Positions 30,256 to 39,054 of a stretch of DNA of 64,000 bases are shown piece by piece. The DNA is taken from the NCBI RefSeq assembly GCF_006265165.1, contig NZ_VDCH01000005.1:1-64000 (forward strand), in the 5' to 3' direction. Positions within the stretch are counted from its first letter, which is position 1. Every line of letters starts with the position of its first letter. The position numbers and the translations under genes were made by a program. The notes beneath the pieces were generated by a model that did no database searches, was not told where the DNA came from, and saw only the letters and a list, made by a program, of their open reading frames with translations. This stretch comes from Chlorobaculum thiosulfatiphilum. GTDB taxonomy: Bacteria; Bacteroidota; Chlorobiia; Chlorobiales; Chlorobiaceae.

Positions 30256-31866
30256 ATGAATCGCAGTCGTTTACTTCTTCTTGGCGCCGAGGCTGTCGCG
30301 CAGGGCGCGATCGATGCCGGGCTGTCCGGCGTCTATGCCTATCCCGGCACCCCGTCCACTGAAATCACCGAATACATCCAGCGTTCCTCGCTGGCTCGCC
30401 AAAGAGCCATTCGCGCCGCCTGGTCGGCGAACGAAAAGACCGCCTACGAAGCGGCGCTCGGCATGTCGTACGCCGGAAAGCGGAGCCTCGTGTGCATGAA
30501 GCACGTGGGGCTGAACGTGGCGGCGGACGCTTTCATGAACTCGGCCATCACCGGCGTGAACGGCGGGCTGGTGCTCGCCGTGGCCGACGATCCGTCGATG
30601 CACTCATCGCAGAACGAGCAGGACAGCAGGGTTTACGGACGTTTCGCCATGACGCCGGTGCTCGAGCCGGCCTCGCAGCAGGAGCTGTACGACGCGATGT
30701 TCCACGCTTTCGAACTCTCCGAATCGGTGAAGCTGCCGGTCGTCGTGCGGCTGGCCACGCGCCTGTCACACTCTCGCGCGGGCGTCGAACTGAAAGCCCC
30801 GGTGGAGCAGAACCGGCTCAACGCCGAGTACGCGCCCGGCCGGTTCGTGCTCATGCCGCACAACGCCCGTGCGCAGTACCGCCATCTGCTCGACCTCCAG
30901 CCGAAGCTCGAAGCGCTGTCGGAGTCGTCGTTCCTCAACCGGCCGGTCGAGGGGCGCGGCCCGCTTGGCATTATCGCTTTCGGCATCGGATACAATTATG
31001 CGATGGAGGCGCGGAAAGCCCACGGCATCGAGTGTCGGCTGCTGAAGATCGGCCAGTATCCGCCGCCACGGACGCAGGTGAACGAACTGTTCGAGGCCTG
31101 CTCCGAAGTGCTTGTCGTCGAGGAGGGCTATCCGGTTTACGAAGAGCTTTTCCGAGGCTATTTCGGCTCGCCGAAGGTTCGCGGGCGGCTGGACGGCGCG
31201 CTGCCGCGTGACGGCGAACTGACCACCGACCTGGTGGCTGCGGCGCTTGGCGTAAAGCTGCCGGAGATCGCCGCCGTGCCGGAGATCGTGGCCAACCGTC
31301 CGCCGGAGCTTTGCAAGGGTTGCGGCCACCGCGACATGTTCGACGCGATCAACATCGCCATCAGGGAAAACGCCGATCACCATGTTTTTTCGGACATCGG
31401 CTGCTACACGCTCGGAGCGCTGCCGCCCTACAACGCGATCCACACCTGCGTGGACATGGGCGCGTCCATCACCATGGCCAAGGGGGCTGCCGATGCGGGG
31501 CTTCGTCCGGCCGTATGCGTCATCGGCGACTCGACCTTCGCCCACTCCGGCATGACCGGTCTGCTCGACGCGGTCAACGACCGTGCGCCGGTCACGGTGA
31601 TCATCGCCGACAACGACACCACCGCCATGACCGGCGGGCAGTGCTCGTCGGCGTCAGGCTCGAAACTGGTGAAGATATGCCTCGGCCTCGGCGTCGAACA
31701 GGCGCGCATCAGAACCATCACGCCGCTGCGCCAGCATCTCGACGAGAATGTCGCCGTGCTGCGCGAGGAGTTCGCCTACGACGGGGTCTCGGTCGTCATC
31801 GTCCGGCGCGAGTGCATCGAGACGGCAGCAAAAAAGAAACGCCGCTCGGCGGCCACAGGGCAGTAA
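30256..31866 (+). CDS. iorA: Indolepyruvate:ferredoxin oxidoreductase, alpha subunit (short form)
   Basis: A TPP enzyme interconverting aryl pyruvates and aryl-acetyl-CoA with ferredoxin. It has 536 residues from ATG 30256; an in-frame TTG at 30244 is also possible. The pyrimidine-binding domain (YPGTPSTEITEYIQ) comes first. The TPP domain has CKGCGHRDMF, a GDS motif (CVIGDSTFAHSG) and IIADNDTTAMTGGQ. The protein stops after IVRRECIETAAKKKRRS, exactly where family members continue into a C-terminal double [4Fe-4S] ferredoxin domain, which is absent here. iorB follows after 6 bases. In green sulfur bacteria it may run reductively with strong ferredoxin. Confidence 0.93.
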   Translation: MNRSRLLLLGAEAVAQGAIDAGLSGVYAYPGTPSTEITEYIQRSSLARQRAIRAAWSANEKTAYEAALGMSYAGKRSLVCMKHVGLNVAADAFMNSAITGVNGGLVLAVADDPSMHSSQNEQDSRVYGRFAMTPVLEPASQQELYDAMFHAFELSESVKLPVVVRLATRLSHSRAGVELKAPVEQNRLNAEYAPGRFVLMPHNARAQYRHLLDLQPKLEALSESSFLNRPVEGRGPLGIIAFGIGYNYAMEARKAHGIECRLLKIGQYPPPRTQVNELFEACSEVLVVEEGYPVYEELFRGYFGSPKVRGRLDGALPRDGELTTDLVAAALGVKLPEIAAVPEIVANRPPELCKGCGHRDMFDAINIAIRENADHHVFSDIGCYTLGALPPYNAIHTCVDMGASITMAKGAADAGLRPAVCVIGDSTFAHSGMTGLLDAVNDRAPVTVIIADNDTTAMTGGQCSSASGSKLVKICLGLGVEQARIRTITPLRQHLDENVAVLREEFAYDGVSVVIVRRECIETAAKKKRRSAATGQ

Positions 31867-31872
31867 ACAGAC

Positions 31873-32448
31873 ATGCAGAAAAACATCATTCTCGCCGGTG
31901 TTGGCGGTCAGGGAATCCTCAGCATCGCCGCGGTCATCGACTGGGCGGCCCTCCAGGAGGGACTCAACCTCCGCCAGGCGGAGGTGCACGGCATGAGCCA
32001 GCGCGGCGGAGCGGTGCAGTCGCACCTGCGCATTTCGGATCAGGAGATCTTCGCCGACCTCATCGGACTCGGCACGGCTGACCTCATCCTGTCGGTCGAA
32101 CCGCTCGAAGCGCTCCGTTACCTGCCATACCTCGCCCCCTCGGGTCGCGTCGTCACCTCGCTCGACCCGTTCGTGAACATGACCGGCTACCCGTCGATGG
32201 AGGAGATCGAAGCCGAACTGGGCAAGACCGATCGTCCGGTACTGGTTCACGCCGCCGAACTGGCCCGGGAGGCCGGAAGCGCAAGGGCCTCGAACATGGT
32301 CATGCTGGGCGCGGGCGCGCCATTCACCGGCATCGCGCCATCGAAACTCGAAGCGGGCATCGAGGCCTTGTTCGGCTCGAAAGGGCGGGAGATCGTCGAA
32401 ATCAACATCAGGGCATTCCGCGCCGGAGTGCAACTTTCCAACGCATAA
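31873..32448 (+). CDS. iorB: Indolepyruvate:ferredoxin oxidoreductase, beta subunit
   Basis: A 191-residue gamma-type domain of 2-oxoacid:ferredoxin oxidoreductases, partner of IorA. It begins NIILAGVGGQGILSIAAVI, the family signature, and has QAEVHGMSQRGGAVQSHLR. No cysteine cluster is present, so neither visible subunit of this enzyme carries an obvious iron-sulfur domain. It is encoded 6 bases after iorA and 12 bases before the CoA ligase, consistent with one operon. Confidence 0.94.
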   Translation: MQKNIILAGVGGQGILSIAAVIDWAALQEGLNLRQAEVHGMSQRGGAVQSHLRISDQEIFADLIGLGTADLILSVEPLEALRYLPYLAPSGRVVTSLDPFVNMTGYPSMEEIEAELGKTDRPVLVHAAELAREAGSARASNMVMLGAGAPFTGIAPSKLEAGIEALFGSKGREIVEINIRAFRAGVQLSNA

Positions 32449-32460
32449 CCACACCACCAC

Positions 32461-33762
32461 ATGATCTGGAACGAGCATCACGAGTGCATGGATCGCCAGC
32501 CGCTGGCCGAACTGCAAGGCGAGCGCCTGCGGAACATGGTGGAACGCATCTACCTCCGCGTGCCCTTCTACCGCAACAAGCTTCAGGAGATGGGCATAGA
32601 GCCGGGCGACATCCGTTCGATCGACGACCTGAAAACGCTGCCGTTCACCACCAAGCAGGACTTGCGCGACAACTACCCGTTCGGACTCTTCGCCGTTCCC
32701 CAACAAGACGTCGTACGCTTCCACGCATCGAGCGGCACCACCGGCAAGTCAACCGTCGTCGGCTACACCCATAACGACATCCAGATGTGGTCGGAAGTGG
32801 TCGCCCGCTCGCTCACGATGGCCGGGGTCACCAAGCACGACATCATCCAGGTCGCCTACGGCTACGGCCTCTTCACCGGCGGACTCGGCCTGCACTACGG
32901 CGCCGAAAAGGTCGGAGCTTCGGTCATTCCGATCTCCGGCGGCAACACCAAAAAGCAGCTCCAGCTTCTGGAGGATTTCGGCTCGACGGCCATCGCCTGC
33001 ACCCCCTCCTACGCCGCCTACCTCGGCGAGGCGATCATGGAGGAGAAGCTCGACCGCTCGAAGATCAAGCTCAAGGCGGGCATCTTCGGCGCGGAACCGT
33101 GGACGGAGGAGATGCGCGCACAGATCCAGCAACTGCTCGGCCTCAAGGCTTACGACATCTACGGACTTTCCGAGGTGATCGGGCCGGGCGTCTCGATGGA
33201 GTGCGGCGTCCAGCACGGAATGCACGTCTTCGAGGATCACTTCATCCCGGAGATCATCGATCCGGAAACCGGCGAGGTGCTGCCGTACGGCGAGCTTGGC
33301 GAACTGGTCTTCACCACCGTCACCAAGGAGGCGTTGCCGCTCCTGCGCTACCGCACCCGCGACCTCACGCGCCTGCACGTCGAGCGCTGCGATTGCGGAC
33401 GTACGCTGGTGCGCATGGAGAAGTGCGTGGGCCGATCGGACGACATGCTCATCATTCGCGGCGTGAACGTCTTCCCGTCGCAGGTCGAATCGGTGCTGCT
33501 CGAAATGAGCGAAACCAGGCCGCACTACCTGCTCGTGGTGGAGCGCGAAAACAACCTCGACACGCTCGAAATTCAGGTCGAAGTCGAAGACCAGTTCTTC
33601 TCCGACGAGGTCAAGGAGCTGGAAGGTCTGCGCAAGCGCATCAGCGGCAACCTGGCGAGCCTCCTCGGCCTGCACGCCAGCGTGAGGCTGGTCGAACCCG
33701 GCACGATCGAGCGCAGCCAGGGCAAGGCGCAACGCGTGGTTGACAAACGGAAACTCAAATAA
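32461..33762 (+). CDS. paaK: Phenylacetate--CoA ligase
   Basis: An AMP-forming ligase that activates phenylacetate or other aryl acetates to CoA thioesters. The protein has 433 residues, the usual length. The P-loop-like adenylate motif is [41 protein letters not shown] and [10 protein letters not shown] follow, and the C-terminal domain has the conserved [13 protein letters not shown]. It is linked to iorAB, a widespread arrangement in anaerobes: ligase plus reductive IOR can turn aryl acetates into aryl pyruvates, or the reverse can make energy as ATP. Confidence 0.93.
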   Translation: MIWNEHHECMDRQPLAELQGERLRNMVERIYLRVPFYRNKLQEMGIEPGDIRSIDDLKTLPFTTKQDLRDNYPFGLFAVPQQDVVRFHASSGTTGKSTVVGYTHNDIQMWSEVVARSLTMAGVTKHDIIQVAYGYGLFTGGLGLHYGAEKVGASVIPISGGNTKKQLQLLEDFGSTAIACTPSYAAYLGEAIMEEKLDRSKIKLKAGIFGAEPWTEEMRAQIQQLLGLKAYDIYGLSEVIGPGVSMECGVQHGMHVFEDHFIPEIIDPETGEVLPYGELGELVFTTVTKEALPLLRYRTRDLTRLHVERCDCGRTLVRMEKCVGRSDDMLIIRGVNVFPSQVESVLLEMSETRPHYLLVVERENNLDTLEIQVEVEDQFFSDEVKELEGLRKRISGNLASLLGLHASVRLVEPGTIERSQGKAQRVVDKRKLK

Positions 33763-33774
33763 AGGGAGGACTCC

Positions 33775-34203
33775 ATGATCATCAAACAACTCTCGGTGTT
33801 TCTCGAAAACCGCGCCGGACGGCTCACCGAACTGACCGGCATTTTGGCCGAAAACGACATCAACATCTCGGCCTTCAGCATCGCCGACACCACCGATTTC
33901 GGCATCCTGCGCGTCATCACCGGCAAGCCCGAGCTGGCCGAAAAAGTCCTGAAAGAGCAGGGATTCGCGGTAAAAATTACCGACGTCATCGGCATGATCA
34001 TGCCCAACAAGCCGGGCAGCCTGCACCACGCCTTGCAAATCCTGACCGACAACGGCATCTCGATCGAGTACATGTACGCCTTCGCGTCGGGCGACGACCG
34101 GGCGAGCGCCGTCATCCGAACCGATACGCCGCAGAAGGCCATCGAGGTGCTGCAATTGCACAAGATGGAGTTGCTGAAGGCGGGCGACGTGTACCAGATT
34201 TGA
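33775..34203 (+). CDS. Tandem ACT-domain protein
   Basis: A 142-residue protein consisting of two ACT domains: LSVFLENRAGRLTELTGIL (about residues 4-22) and IGMIMPNKPGSLHHALQIL (about 72-90). ACT domains bind amino acids, so it is probably an amino-acid sensor for the adjacent iorAB-paaK genes; stand-alone ACT proteins next to paaK are common. A GGGAGGA ribosome-binding site lies just upstream, and it follows paaK by 12 bases. Confidence 0.9.
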   Translation: MIIKQLSVFLENRAGRLTELTGILAENDINISAFSIADTTDFGILRVITGKPELAEKVLKEQGFAVKITDVIGMIMPNKPGSLHHALQILTDNGISIEYMYAFASGDDRASAVIRTDTPQKAIEVLQLHKMELLKAGDVYQI

Positions 34204-34638
34204 GGGAAAGACGGAAGGGACAACAAGGACTGCAAGGAAGAAAAAGGAAGCTGACGATAGCCTGAATCATGTAACAATGAATGGTTGAGAATCTTCTCAA
34301 TTCTCTTTCTACAGTTGCCCCCGGCTTCAGCCGGGGGTTACGGAGGCTCATTTATTCTCAGGCGATTAAAACTCTTAACAATTGCCCCGGACTTTAGTCC
34401 GGGGTATGCGGATAAAGCATAATAAATCAGGGCTTTAGCCCAATCCCTTACTGCGATGGTTTTTGCGATGTATTGTCGCAGGAGTAATTTTATCGCTTCT
34501 TCGATCCCCCCGGACTGAAGTCCGGGGCAATGTGAATGCAAGAGGTTTGAATTATCCGGACGGCTGAAGCCATCCTGAAGACAACAGGTTCAAACCCGGA
34601 TGATTCAAAAATCTGTAGTTCAGACTAAACAATAACCA
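34204..34638. repeat. Intergenic region with purine tract and REP-type palindromes
   Basis: 435 bases without a gene. It begins with a G/A-rich tract (34204-34252) like those near 25.6-26.0 kb. Three 20-base palindromes follow at 34318-34337 (CCCCCGGCTTCAGCCGGGGG), 34385-34404 and 34508-34527 (CCCCGGACT..AGTCCGGGG type), and a weaker relative near 34560. Confidence 0.75.
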
Positions 34639-35832
34639 ATGCCACGATTTTCGACCTCCGTTTCGGCACTGCGCTCCTCGGCTATCCGGGAGCTGATGAG
34701 CCTCGCTTCGCGCCCTGACATCATTTCGTTCGCCGGAGGAATGCCGGGCAACGAACTGTTTCCGGTAGATGAGGTGGAGGAGCTGTTCCGGGGACTCGAC
34801 ACGAAAACCAAGCAGGCCGCGTTCCAGTACGGCCCGACGCCCGGCCTGCCCTCCCTGCTCGAATCGCTCGGCGGATTCCTCGAACGCAAAGGTCTGCCGG
34901 TGAAAAAGAACCGGCTCATGATCACCACCGGCTCGCAGCAGGCGCTGAGCATCGTCGCGCGCGCCTTCGTCGATCCCGGCGACCAGGTGCTCACCGAGTA
35001 TCCCTGCTTCATCGGAGCCATCGCGGCCTTCCGCTCCGCCGGGGCACAGATCGTCTCGATTCCGGTGGACGAGGAGGGCCTCGACATCGCCATGCTGCGA
35101 AAGGAGGCCGCGCGGCCCGATCCGGCGAAGTTTCTCTACATCACGCCGTACTTCCACAACCCGGCGGGAATGCTCTACACCTCGGAGCGCAAGCGTGAGC
35201 TTGTCGAGGCGTTGCAGGGGCGCGACATCCCGCTCATCGAGGACGACGCTTACGGCGACCTCTGGTTCAGCGAGGAGGATCGCGAGCGGCTGACGCCGAT
35301 CAAGGCGCTCGACCCCGAAGGCATCGACATCTGCTACATGGGTTCCTTCTCCAAAATTCTCGGCCCCGGCCTGCGCCTCGGCTGGCTGCTCGCGCCGGAA
35401 GCGATTTACGAAAAGTGCGAGCTGATCAAGCAATCCGCCGACGCCTGCTCGCCGAGCTTCTCGCAGGTCATCGCCGACGCCTTCATCCGCTCCGGCAAGA
35501 TCGACGGCTACATCGCCACCGTGCGCGAGGAGTACAAGCACCGCGCCGCCAGCATGACCAACGCCCTCCGCAAGCACCTGCCGGAGTACGTCCGCTGGAA
35601 CGAACCGAAAGGCGGCTTCTACATCTGGCTCACCCTGCCGGAAGGAGCCGATGCTACCGAGATACTCAAGCGAGCCATCGAAGGCGGCGCGGTGTTCGTC
35701 ACCGGCAGCACCTTCGACCCCGCAGGCAAGCGCAACAACACCATGCGCCTCTCCTACTGCAACAACACCCCCGCCGAAATCGAACGAGGCATCCCCATCA
35801 TCGCCCGCGCCATCCGCGAGGTGTGCGGGTAA
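34639..35832 (+). CDS. PLP-dependent aminotransferase (class I/II, LysN/aromatic-type)
   Basis: A 397-residue fold-type I aminotransferase. Features are PDIISFAGGMPGNELFP near the N-terminus, TTGSQQALSIVARAF (PLP phosphate region), YITPYFHNPAGM, EDDAYGDLWF and the Schiff-base lysine in GSFSKILGPGLRLGW. This resembles 2-aminoadipate/aromatic aminotransferases without the GntR domain. Given iorAB-paaK upstream, a role in exchanging aryl pyruvates with aromatic amino acids is reasonable but not proven. It is separated from those genes by a REP-bearing gap, so it probably has its own promoter. Confidence 0.9.
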   Translation: MPRFSTSVSALRSSAIRELMSLASRPDIISFAGGMPGNELFPVDEVEELFRGLDTKTKQAAFQYGPTPGLPSLLESLGGFLERKGLPVKKNRLMITTGSQQALSIVARAFVDPGDQVLTEYPCFIGAIAAFRSAGAQIVSIPVDEEGLDIAMLRKEAARPDPAKFLYITPYFHNPAGMLYTSERKRELVEALQGRDIPLIEDDAYGDLWFSEEDRERLTPIKALDPEGIDICYMGSFSKILGPGLRLGWLLAPEAIYEKCELIKQSADACSPSFSQVIADAFIRSGKIDGYIATVREEYKHRAASMTNALRKHLPEYVRWNEPKGGFYIWLTLPEGADATEILKRAIEGGAVFVTGSTFDPAGKRNNTMRLSYCNNTPAEIERGIPIIARAIREVCG

Positions 35833-35948
35833 AAGCTTCGCGCCGGATACGAGGCAAAGCGGGTGGCGTTCGAGTTCAGGAAGAAGAAGATAAGCGGAAC
35901 CGGATAATCAAGGGGTAGTCTCAATATGATTCGATTTTCAGGAAATTC

Positions 35949-36587
35949 TCACGAAAGGCGCTTTATCTCCGCTTCGATCTCGCCGATGACTTCGGGATTG
36001 CAAATCTCTTTTTTCTCACCGGTTTTTGCTGAGTAAACATAAAACACCTTGCCGCCGAATTTCTCGCTGAACGCTTTGTGCGTCTCTTCCTGAATGGACT
36101 TCTCCTTGAAAATCTTGGGAAGTTGCGGAGCACCGCCGCCAAAGGTAATCGGCTTGATCTGCAATCCGATATAATGCTGGTTGACGCTGATGAAAAAGTC
36201 AACATTGTACAAGCGATCCCATTCATCCAGGGCTGACTCGATTTTCACGCCAAGTTTGTGCTGTAACTGACCGTAAACGGTCTGGATTTCAGTCACGTAG
36301 CCATCATACGTCCTGTCGATGACGAGCTGCTTCATGTACTGAATGCAGTCCTCTTCAGAAACCTCGGCCACTTCGGACTGAATCACTTCCGTTATTTTTA
36401 CATAGAGCCGTTTACCGAGTTCGACGATATGCTCTTCCGGCCTGACCTGCGCGTAATAACAGTCGCGCCACTCCTCGAGATTTTTCGGCGAACACTTCCT
36501 GATCGATTCGGAGGTCGGCCCGACGTTCTTTTTGAAGTTGAGCTGAAAGCGGTTCATGGCGCTGTTCAGAATCCACTCTTTAGCCAT
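35949..36587 (-). CDS. MjaI-like type II restriction endonuclease
   Basis: A 212-residue protein with the layout of the MjaI restriction endonuclease family: N-terminal EWILNSAMNRFQLNFKKNVG, ECs and KLGVKIESALDEWDRLYNVDFF, then LQIKPITF, a possible PD-(D/E)XK-like core. MjaI cuts at CTAG; recognition of the same site here is inferred from family memory. The start overlaps the end of the methyltransferase gene by 8 bases, so methylase is translated before endonuclease, which protects the host. No signs of decay. Confidence 0.82.
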   Translation of the reverse strand: MAKEWILNSAMNRFQLNFKKNVGPTSESIRKCSPKNLEEWRDCYYAQVRPEEHIVELGKRLYVKITEVIQSEVAEVSEEDCIQYMKQLVIDRTYDGYVTEIQTVYGQLQHKLGVKIESALDEWDRLYNVDFFISVNQHYIGLQIKPITFGGGAPQLPKIFKEKSIQEETHKAFSEKFGGKVFYVYSAKTGEKKEICNPEVIGEIEAEIKRLS

Positions 36588-37872
36588 CGATTTGAGCGGT
36601 TAGCGTTAAAAATTTCTCCCTGTGCTTATACTCATAACTCTCGTCGATTCCCACAAAACCGCTTTTGATGAGATGGGCGTTGACGAAGGTTTTGTTTTCG
36701 AGATAGAGGTAACAAAGCAGATTACGCTGTTCGTCGTGTTTCGTGGCGTCGTATTTCATGAACACCTTTTTGCCTCTCACCTTCTCGGCCAGAAAGCGCA
36801 TGGCCTGCTCTTTTTTCTCTGCCTCGGTTTTCACGCCGATCAGCCTGACCAGAAGACCGTTTGAGAGACGAATCCGTTCAGGAGTCAGAATATCGCTGAC
36901 CGTAAAGAACTCCTCGCGTTGCGCTCCGTTCCGCTGATCGATTCTCGAGCCGAAGGTCAGTTTGCGGGGATCGACCTTTTTGTCGAGCTTGTGCGGGTCT
37001 TCGAAGAGGTACGGAAGCCGGTCGAGCATGTCGGCAATGTTGCCTTGCTGACGATCCTGCCGGAAATGAAACTCGGTTCCGGCGAGGTCTTGCTGCTGCG
37101 TGTTGAGTTTGACTTTGGCAATGTCGATGAACTCGGGATTGATTTCGTAGCCAACAGAGTTGCGTCCGAGATTTTTCGCTGCAAGCAAGGTCGTACCGCT
37201 GCCCATGAAAGGATCGAGCACTGTGTCGCCCTGGAAGGCGAACATTTTGATGAGCCGCTTCGGAAGCTCTTCGGGAAACATCGCGATGTGGCCGTCCTGC
37301 TTGGCGCCCGCGAAATTCCAGTGGCCGGAGAAAAAGGTGTTCCACTCCTCTTTGGTCATGGCGGAGCGCTCTTTCTGTTCGAGCGTGGGTTTCGGCGCGG
37401 TTCCCTGCTTTTTGAAGATGAGGATGAACTCGTAATCGAGCTTGAGAATCCCGTTGCGCGGGTAGGGAAAGCTGCCCATGATGGTCGCGCCACCGGTGGT
37501 GTTGGTGGTGGTAACCTTCTGCCAGATGATCGCGCCCATGTAATCGAGGCCGATGGTTTCGCAGAAGCGGATGATCTCCGTCCTGATCGGAATGACTTTA
37601 TAGCGTCCGTAATAGACCGAGCGGGCGAACTGGTCGCCGATGTTGATGCAGAGGCGGCAGCCCGGATGGAGCACCCGGTCGCACTCGCGCCAGACAAGGT
37701 TCAGATTGTTGATGTAGCTTTCGTAGCTGTCATGAAAGCCGATCTGCCGCTCGCTGCCGTAATCCTTGAGCTGCCAGTATGGCGGAGAGGTGATGACCAG
37801 ATGCACAGATCGATCCGGCAAGAGGTTCATCTGGCGGCTGTCGCCGTGAATGATGGTGTGCGTCGTCTTCAA
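36580..37872 (-). CDS. DNA methyltransferase with C-terminal SNase-like domain
   Basis: A 430-residue modification enzyme. TSPPY (residues 28-32) is the catalytic motif IV of N4-cytosine methylases, and DPFMGSGTT (220-228) is the AdoMet motif I, so the order is beta-class. Residues about 322-428 do not belong to the methylase: LVRLIGVKTEAE, KVFMKYD, LLCYLYLENKTFVNAHLIKSG matches the staphylococcal nuclease OB-fold. The catalytic Glu43 and Arg87 equivalents look replaced (Ala and Asn), so it is probably a binding module. It overlaps the MjaI-like endonuclease, forming a type II R-M pair. Confidence 0.88.
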   Translation of the reverse strand: MKTTHTIIHGDSRQMNLLPDRSVHLVITSPPYWQLKDYGSERQIGFHDSYESYINNLNLVWRECDRVLHPGCRLCINIGDQFARSVYYGRYKVIPIRTEIIRFCETIGLDYMGAIIWQKVTTTNTTGGATIMGSFPYPRNGILKLDYEFILIFKKQGTAPKPTLEQKERSAMTKEEWNTFFSGHWNFAGAKQDGHIAMFPEELPKRLIKMFAFQGDTVLDPFMGSGTTLLAAKNLGRNSVGYEINPEFIDIAKVKLNTQQQDLAGTEFHFRQDRQQGNIADMLDRLPYLFEDPHKLDKKVDPRKLTFGSRIDQRNGAQREEFFTVSDILTPERIRLSNGLLVRLIGVKTEAEKKEQAMRFLAEKVRGKKVFMKYDATKHDEQRNLLCYLYLENKTFVNAHLIKSGFVGIDESYEYKHREKFLTLTAQIDG

Positions 37873-38087
37873 TGGTTCATTTTCTTTTTCTCGCCGGGCG
37901 CTGTCTCACGAAGGTAAAAAGAAAATGGAGCGATTGCATGATGAAAATCCGGGCTGCCGGACAACGAAACCGCGTCGTGGAGCGAAACAGAGCCGGAGCT
38001 GCTCTCGGCATCGCCGACGGATGCCGCCGCCTCCCCATCGAGCTGCTCGACGATCCGGCATCCGATCCATTCGCCCCATAAAACACG

Positions 38088-38112
38088 AAACCCCCGAAAT
38101 CGCCGGGGGTTT
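38088..38112. terminator. Hairpin terminator upstream of the methyltransferase
   Basis: AAACCCCC pairs with GGGGGTTT around a 9-base loop and lies 14 bases after the stop of the lipoprotein gene (minus strand). T and A runs on both strands make it usable in either direction. Confidence 0.65.
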
Positions 38113-38126
38113 CATCGTTTTGCCGA

Positions 38127-38945
38127 TTACTGCTTCTGCGTTTGCTGCATTTTGCGCGCCCAGTCCTGCATTTTTTTCACATCCTCCTTGCTCATGCCCT
38201 GAGGGCCAGCGGGCACGGCGGGAATCTCCATTTTTGCGCAGTTGGCCGGAACCTCGAAAAGTTTGGCGTCCGGAGTGATCCGCTCGACCTTCACCAGCTC
38301 GGTCACCACGCCCTCCGGCGAAATCAGCGTCTTGACCGGGAAGCCGTCGAGACCCGCTGCCTTCAGCTTTGCGGCGAGACGCTCATATTTCTGGTCTTTC
38401 GATCCCTGCATCCGCGCATAGGCGAAATAGTCGAGAATATCCTTGTTCACCCAGAGATCGACGGTGCTCTTCTTGTCGGGCCACGAAATCCGGACATGGT
38501 TACAGTCGAAACCGTTGACCCGCTCCTTGCCAAGATTTTCGAACTTCGCATTTTCGTAAGGGTCCTCGACGGTATCCTGCTCTTTCACCTTCGACACATC
38601 CAACGCCATGCAGTCGCCGGTCTCACTGTTGATCATGTAGATCGTGTCGGGCTTGTCCGCGAGCGACAGCACACTCATCGACACCTCTTTTTTCTGGTCG
38701 CCGAAGCTGGCCTTGCTTTCGGCGCGCATCCCTTTCGGGCCGATGTAGAGCTTCATGTCGCTCGTGCCGGCATTCGGCATGGTGGTCTTCATGGTGAGTA
38801 CGCCGGTGAACGGGCCAGCGATGGCGGGAGCCGACTGTTCGACGCCGGCAGAACCGGGCGCATCGGCATCCTTCTTGCCACATGCCGACAGCAACAGCCC
38901 CGGCGCCAGCACAACAGCAAACAATCGACGGGTAATGGTTTTCAT
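38127..38945 (-). CDS. DUF4412-like lipoprotein
   Basis: A 272-residue exported lipoprotein. The signal peptide ends in the lipobox LLSAC (MKTITRRLFAVVLAPGLLLSAC), followed by a charged linker. The body has the beta-rich DUF4412-like pattern (GVLTMKTTMPN, LYIGPKGMRAESK, YMINSETGDCMALDVSK, GFDCNHVRISWPD). The C-terminal tail is Gln/Lys rich. It is probably periplasmic and its function is unknown. It is transcribed alone on the minus strand between the R-M pair and the Abi gene. Confidence 0.8.
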   Translation of the reverse strand: MKTITRRLFAVVLAPGLLLSACGKKDADAPGSAGVEQSAPAIAGPFTGVLTMKTTMPNAGTSDMKLYIGPKGMRAESKASFGDQKKEVSMSVLSLADKPDTIYMINSETGDCMALDVSKVKEQDTVEDPYENAKFENLGKERVNGFDCNHVRISWPDKKSTVDLWVNKDILDYFAYARMQGSKDQKYERLAAKLKAAGLDGFPVKTLISPEGVVTELVKVERITPDAKLFEVPANCAKMEIPAVPAGPQGMSKEDVKKMQDWARKMQQTQKQ

Positions 38946-39054
38946 GATGGTTCGCGGTTAAAGGTTTCGGTTATACACATCATGTATAAATCTAATAAAT
39001 GCACAAACAGACAGCAACAATCCAGCGCCGCGAACTATCAAATCCATCAAGAGG

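Noticed and set aside
37900-37915. GCTGTCTCAC sequence resembling the end of the MITE-like repeat.
   Set aside because: Only one end is present and no inner arm follows, so it could be chance.
37938-38081. Small plus-strand frame of 47 codons ending shortly before a hairpin.
   Set aside because: No ribosome-binding site or family likeness was seen, and the hairpin is explained as the terminator of the minus-strand lipoprotein gene.
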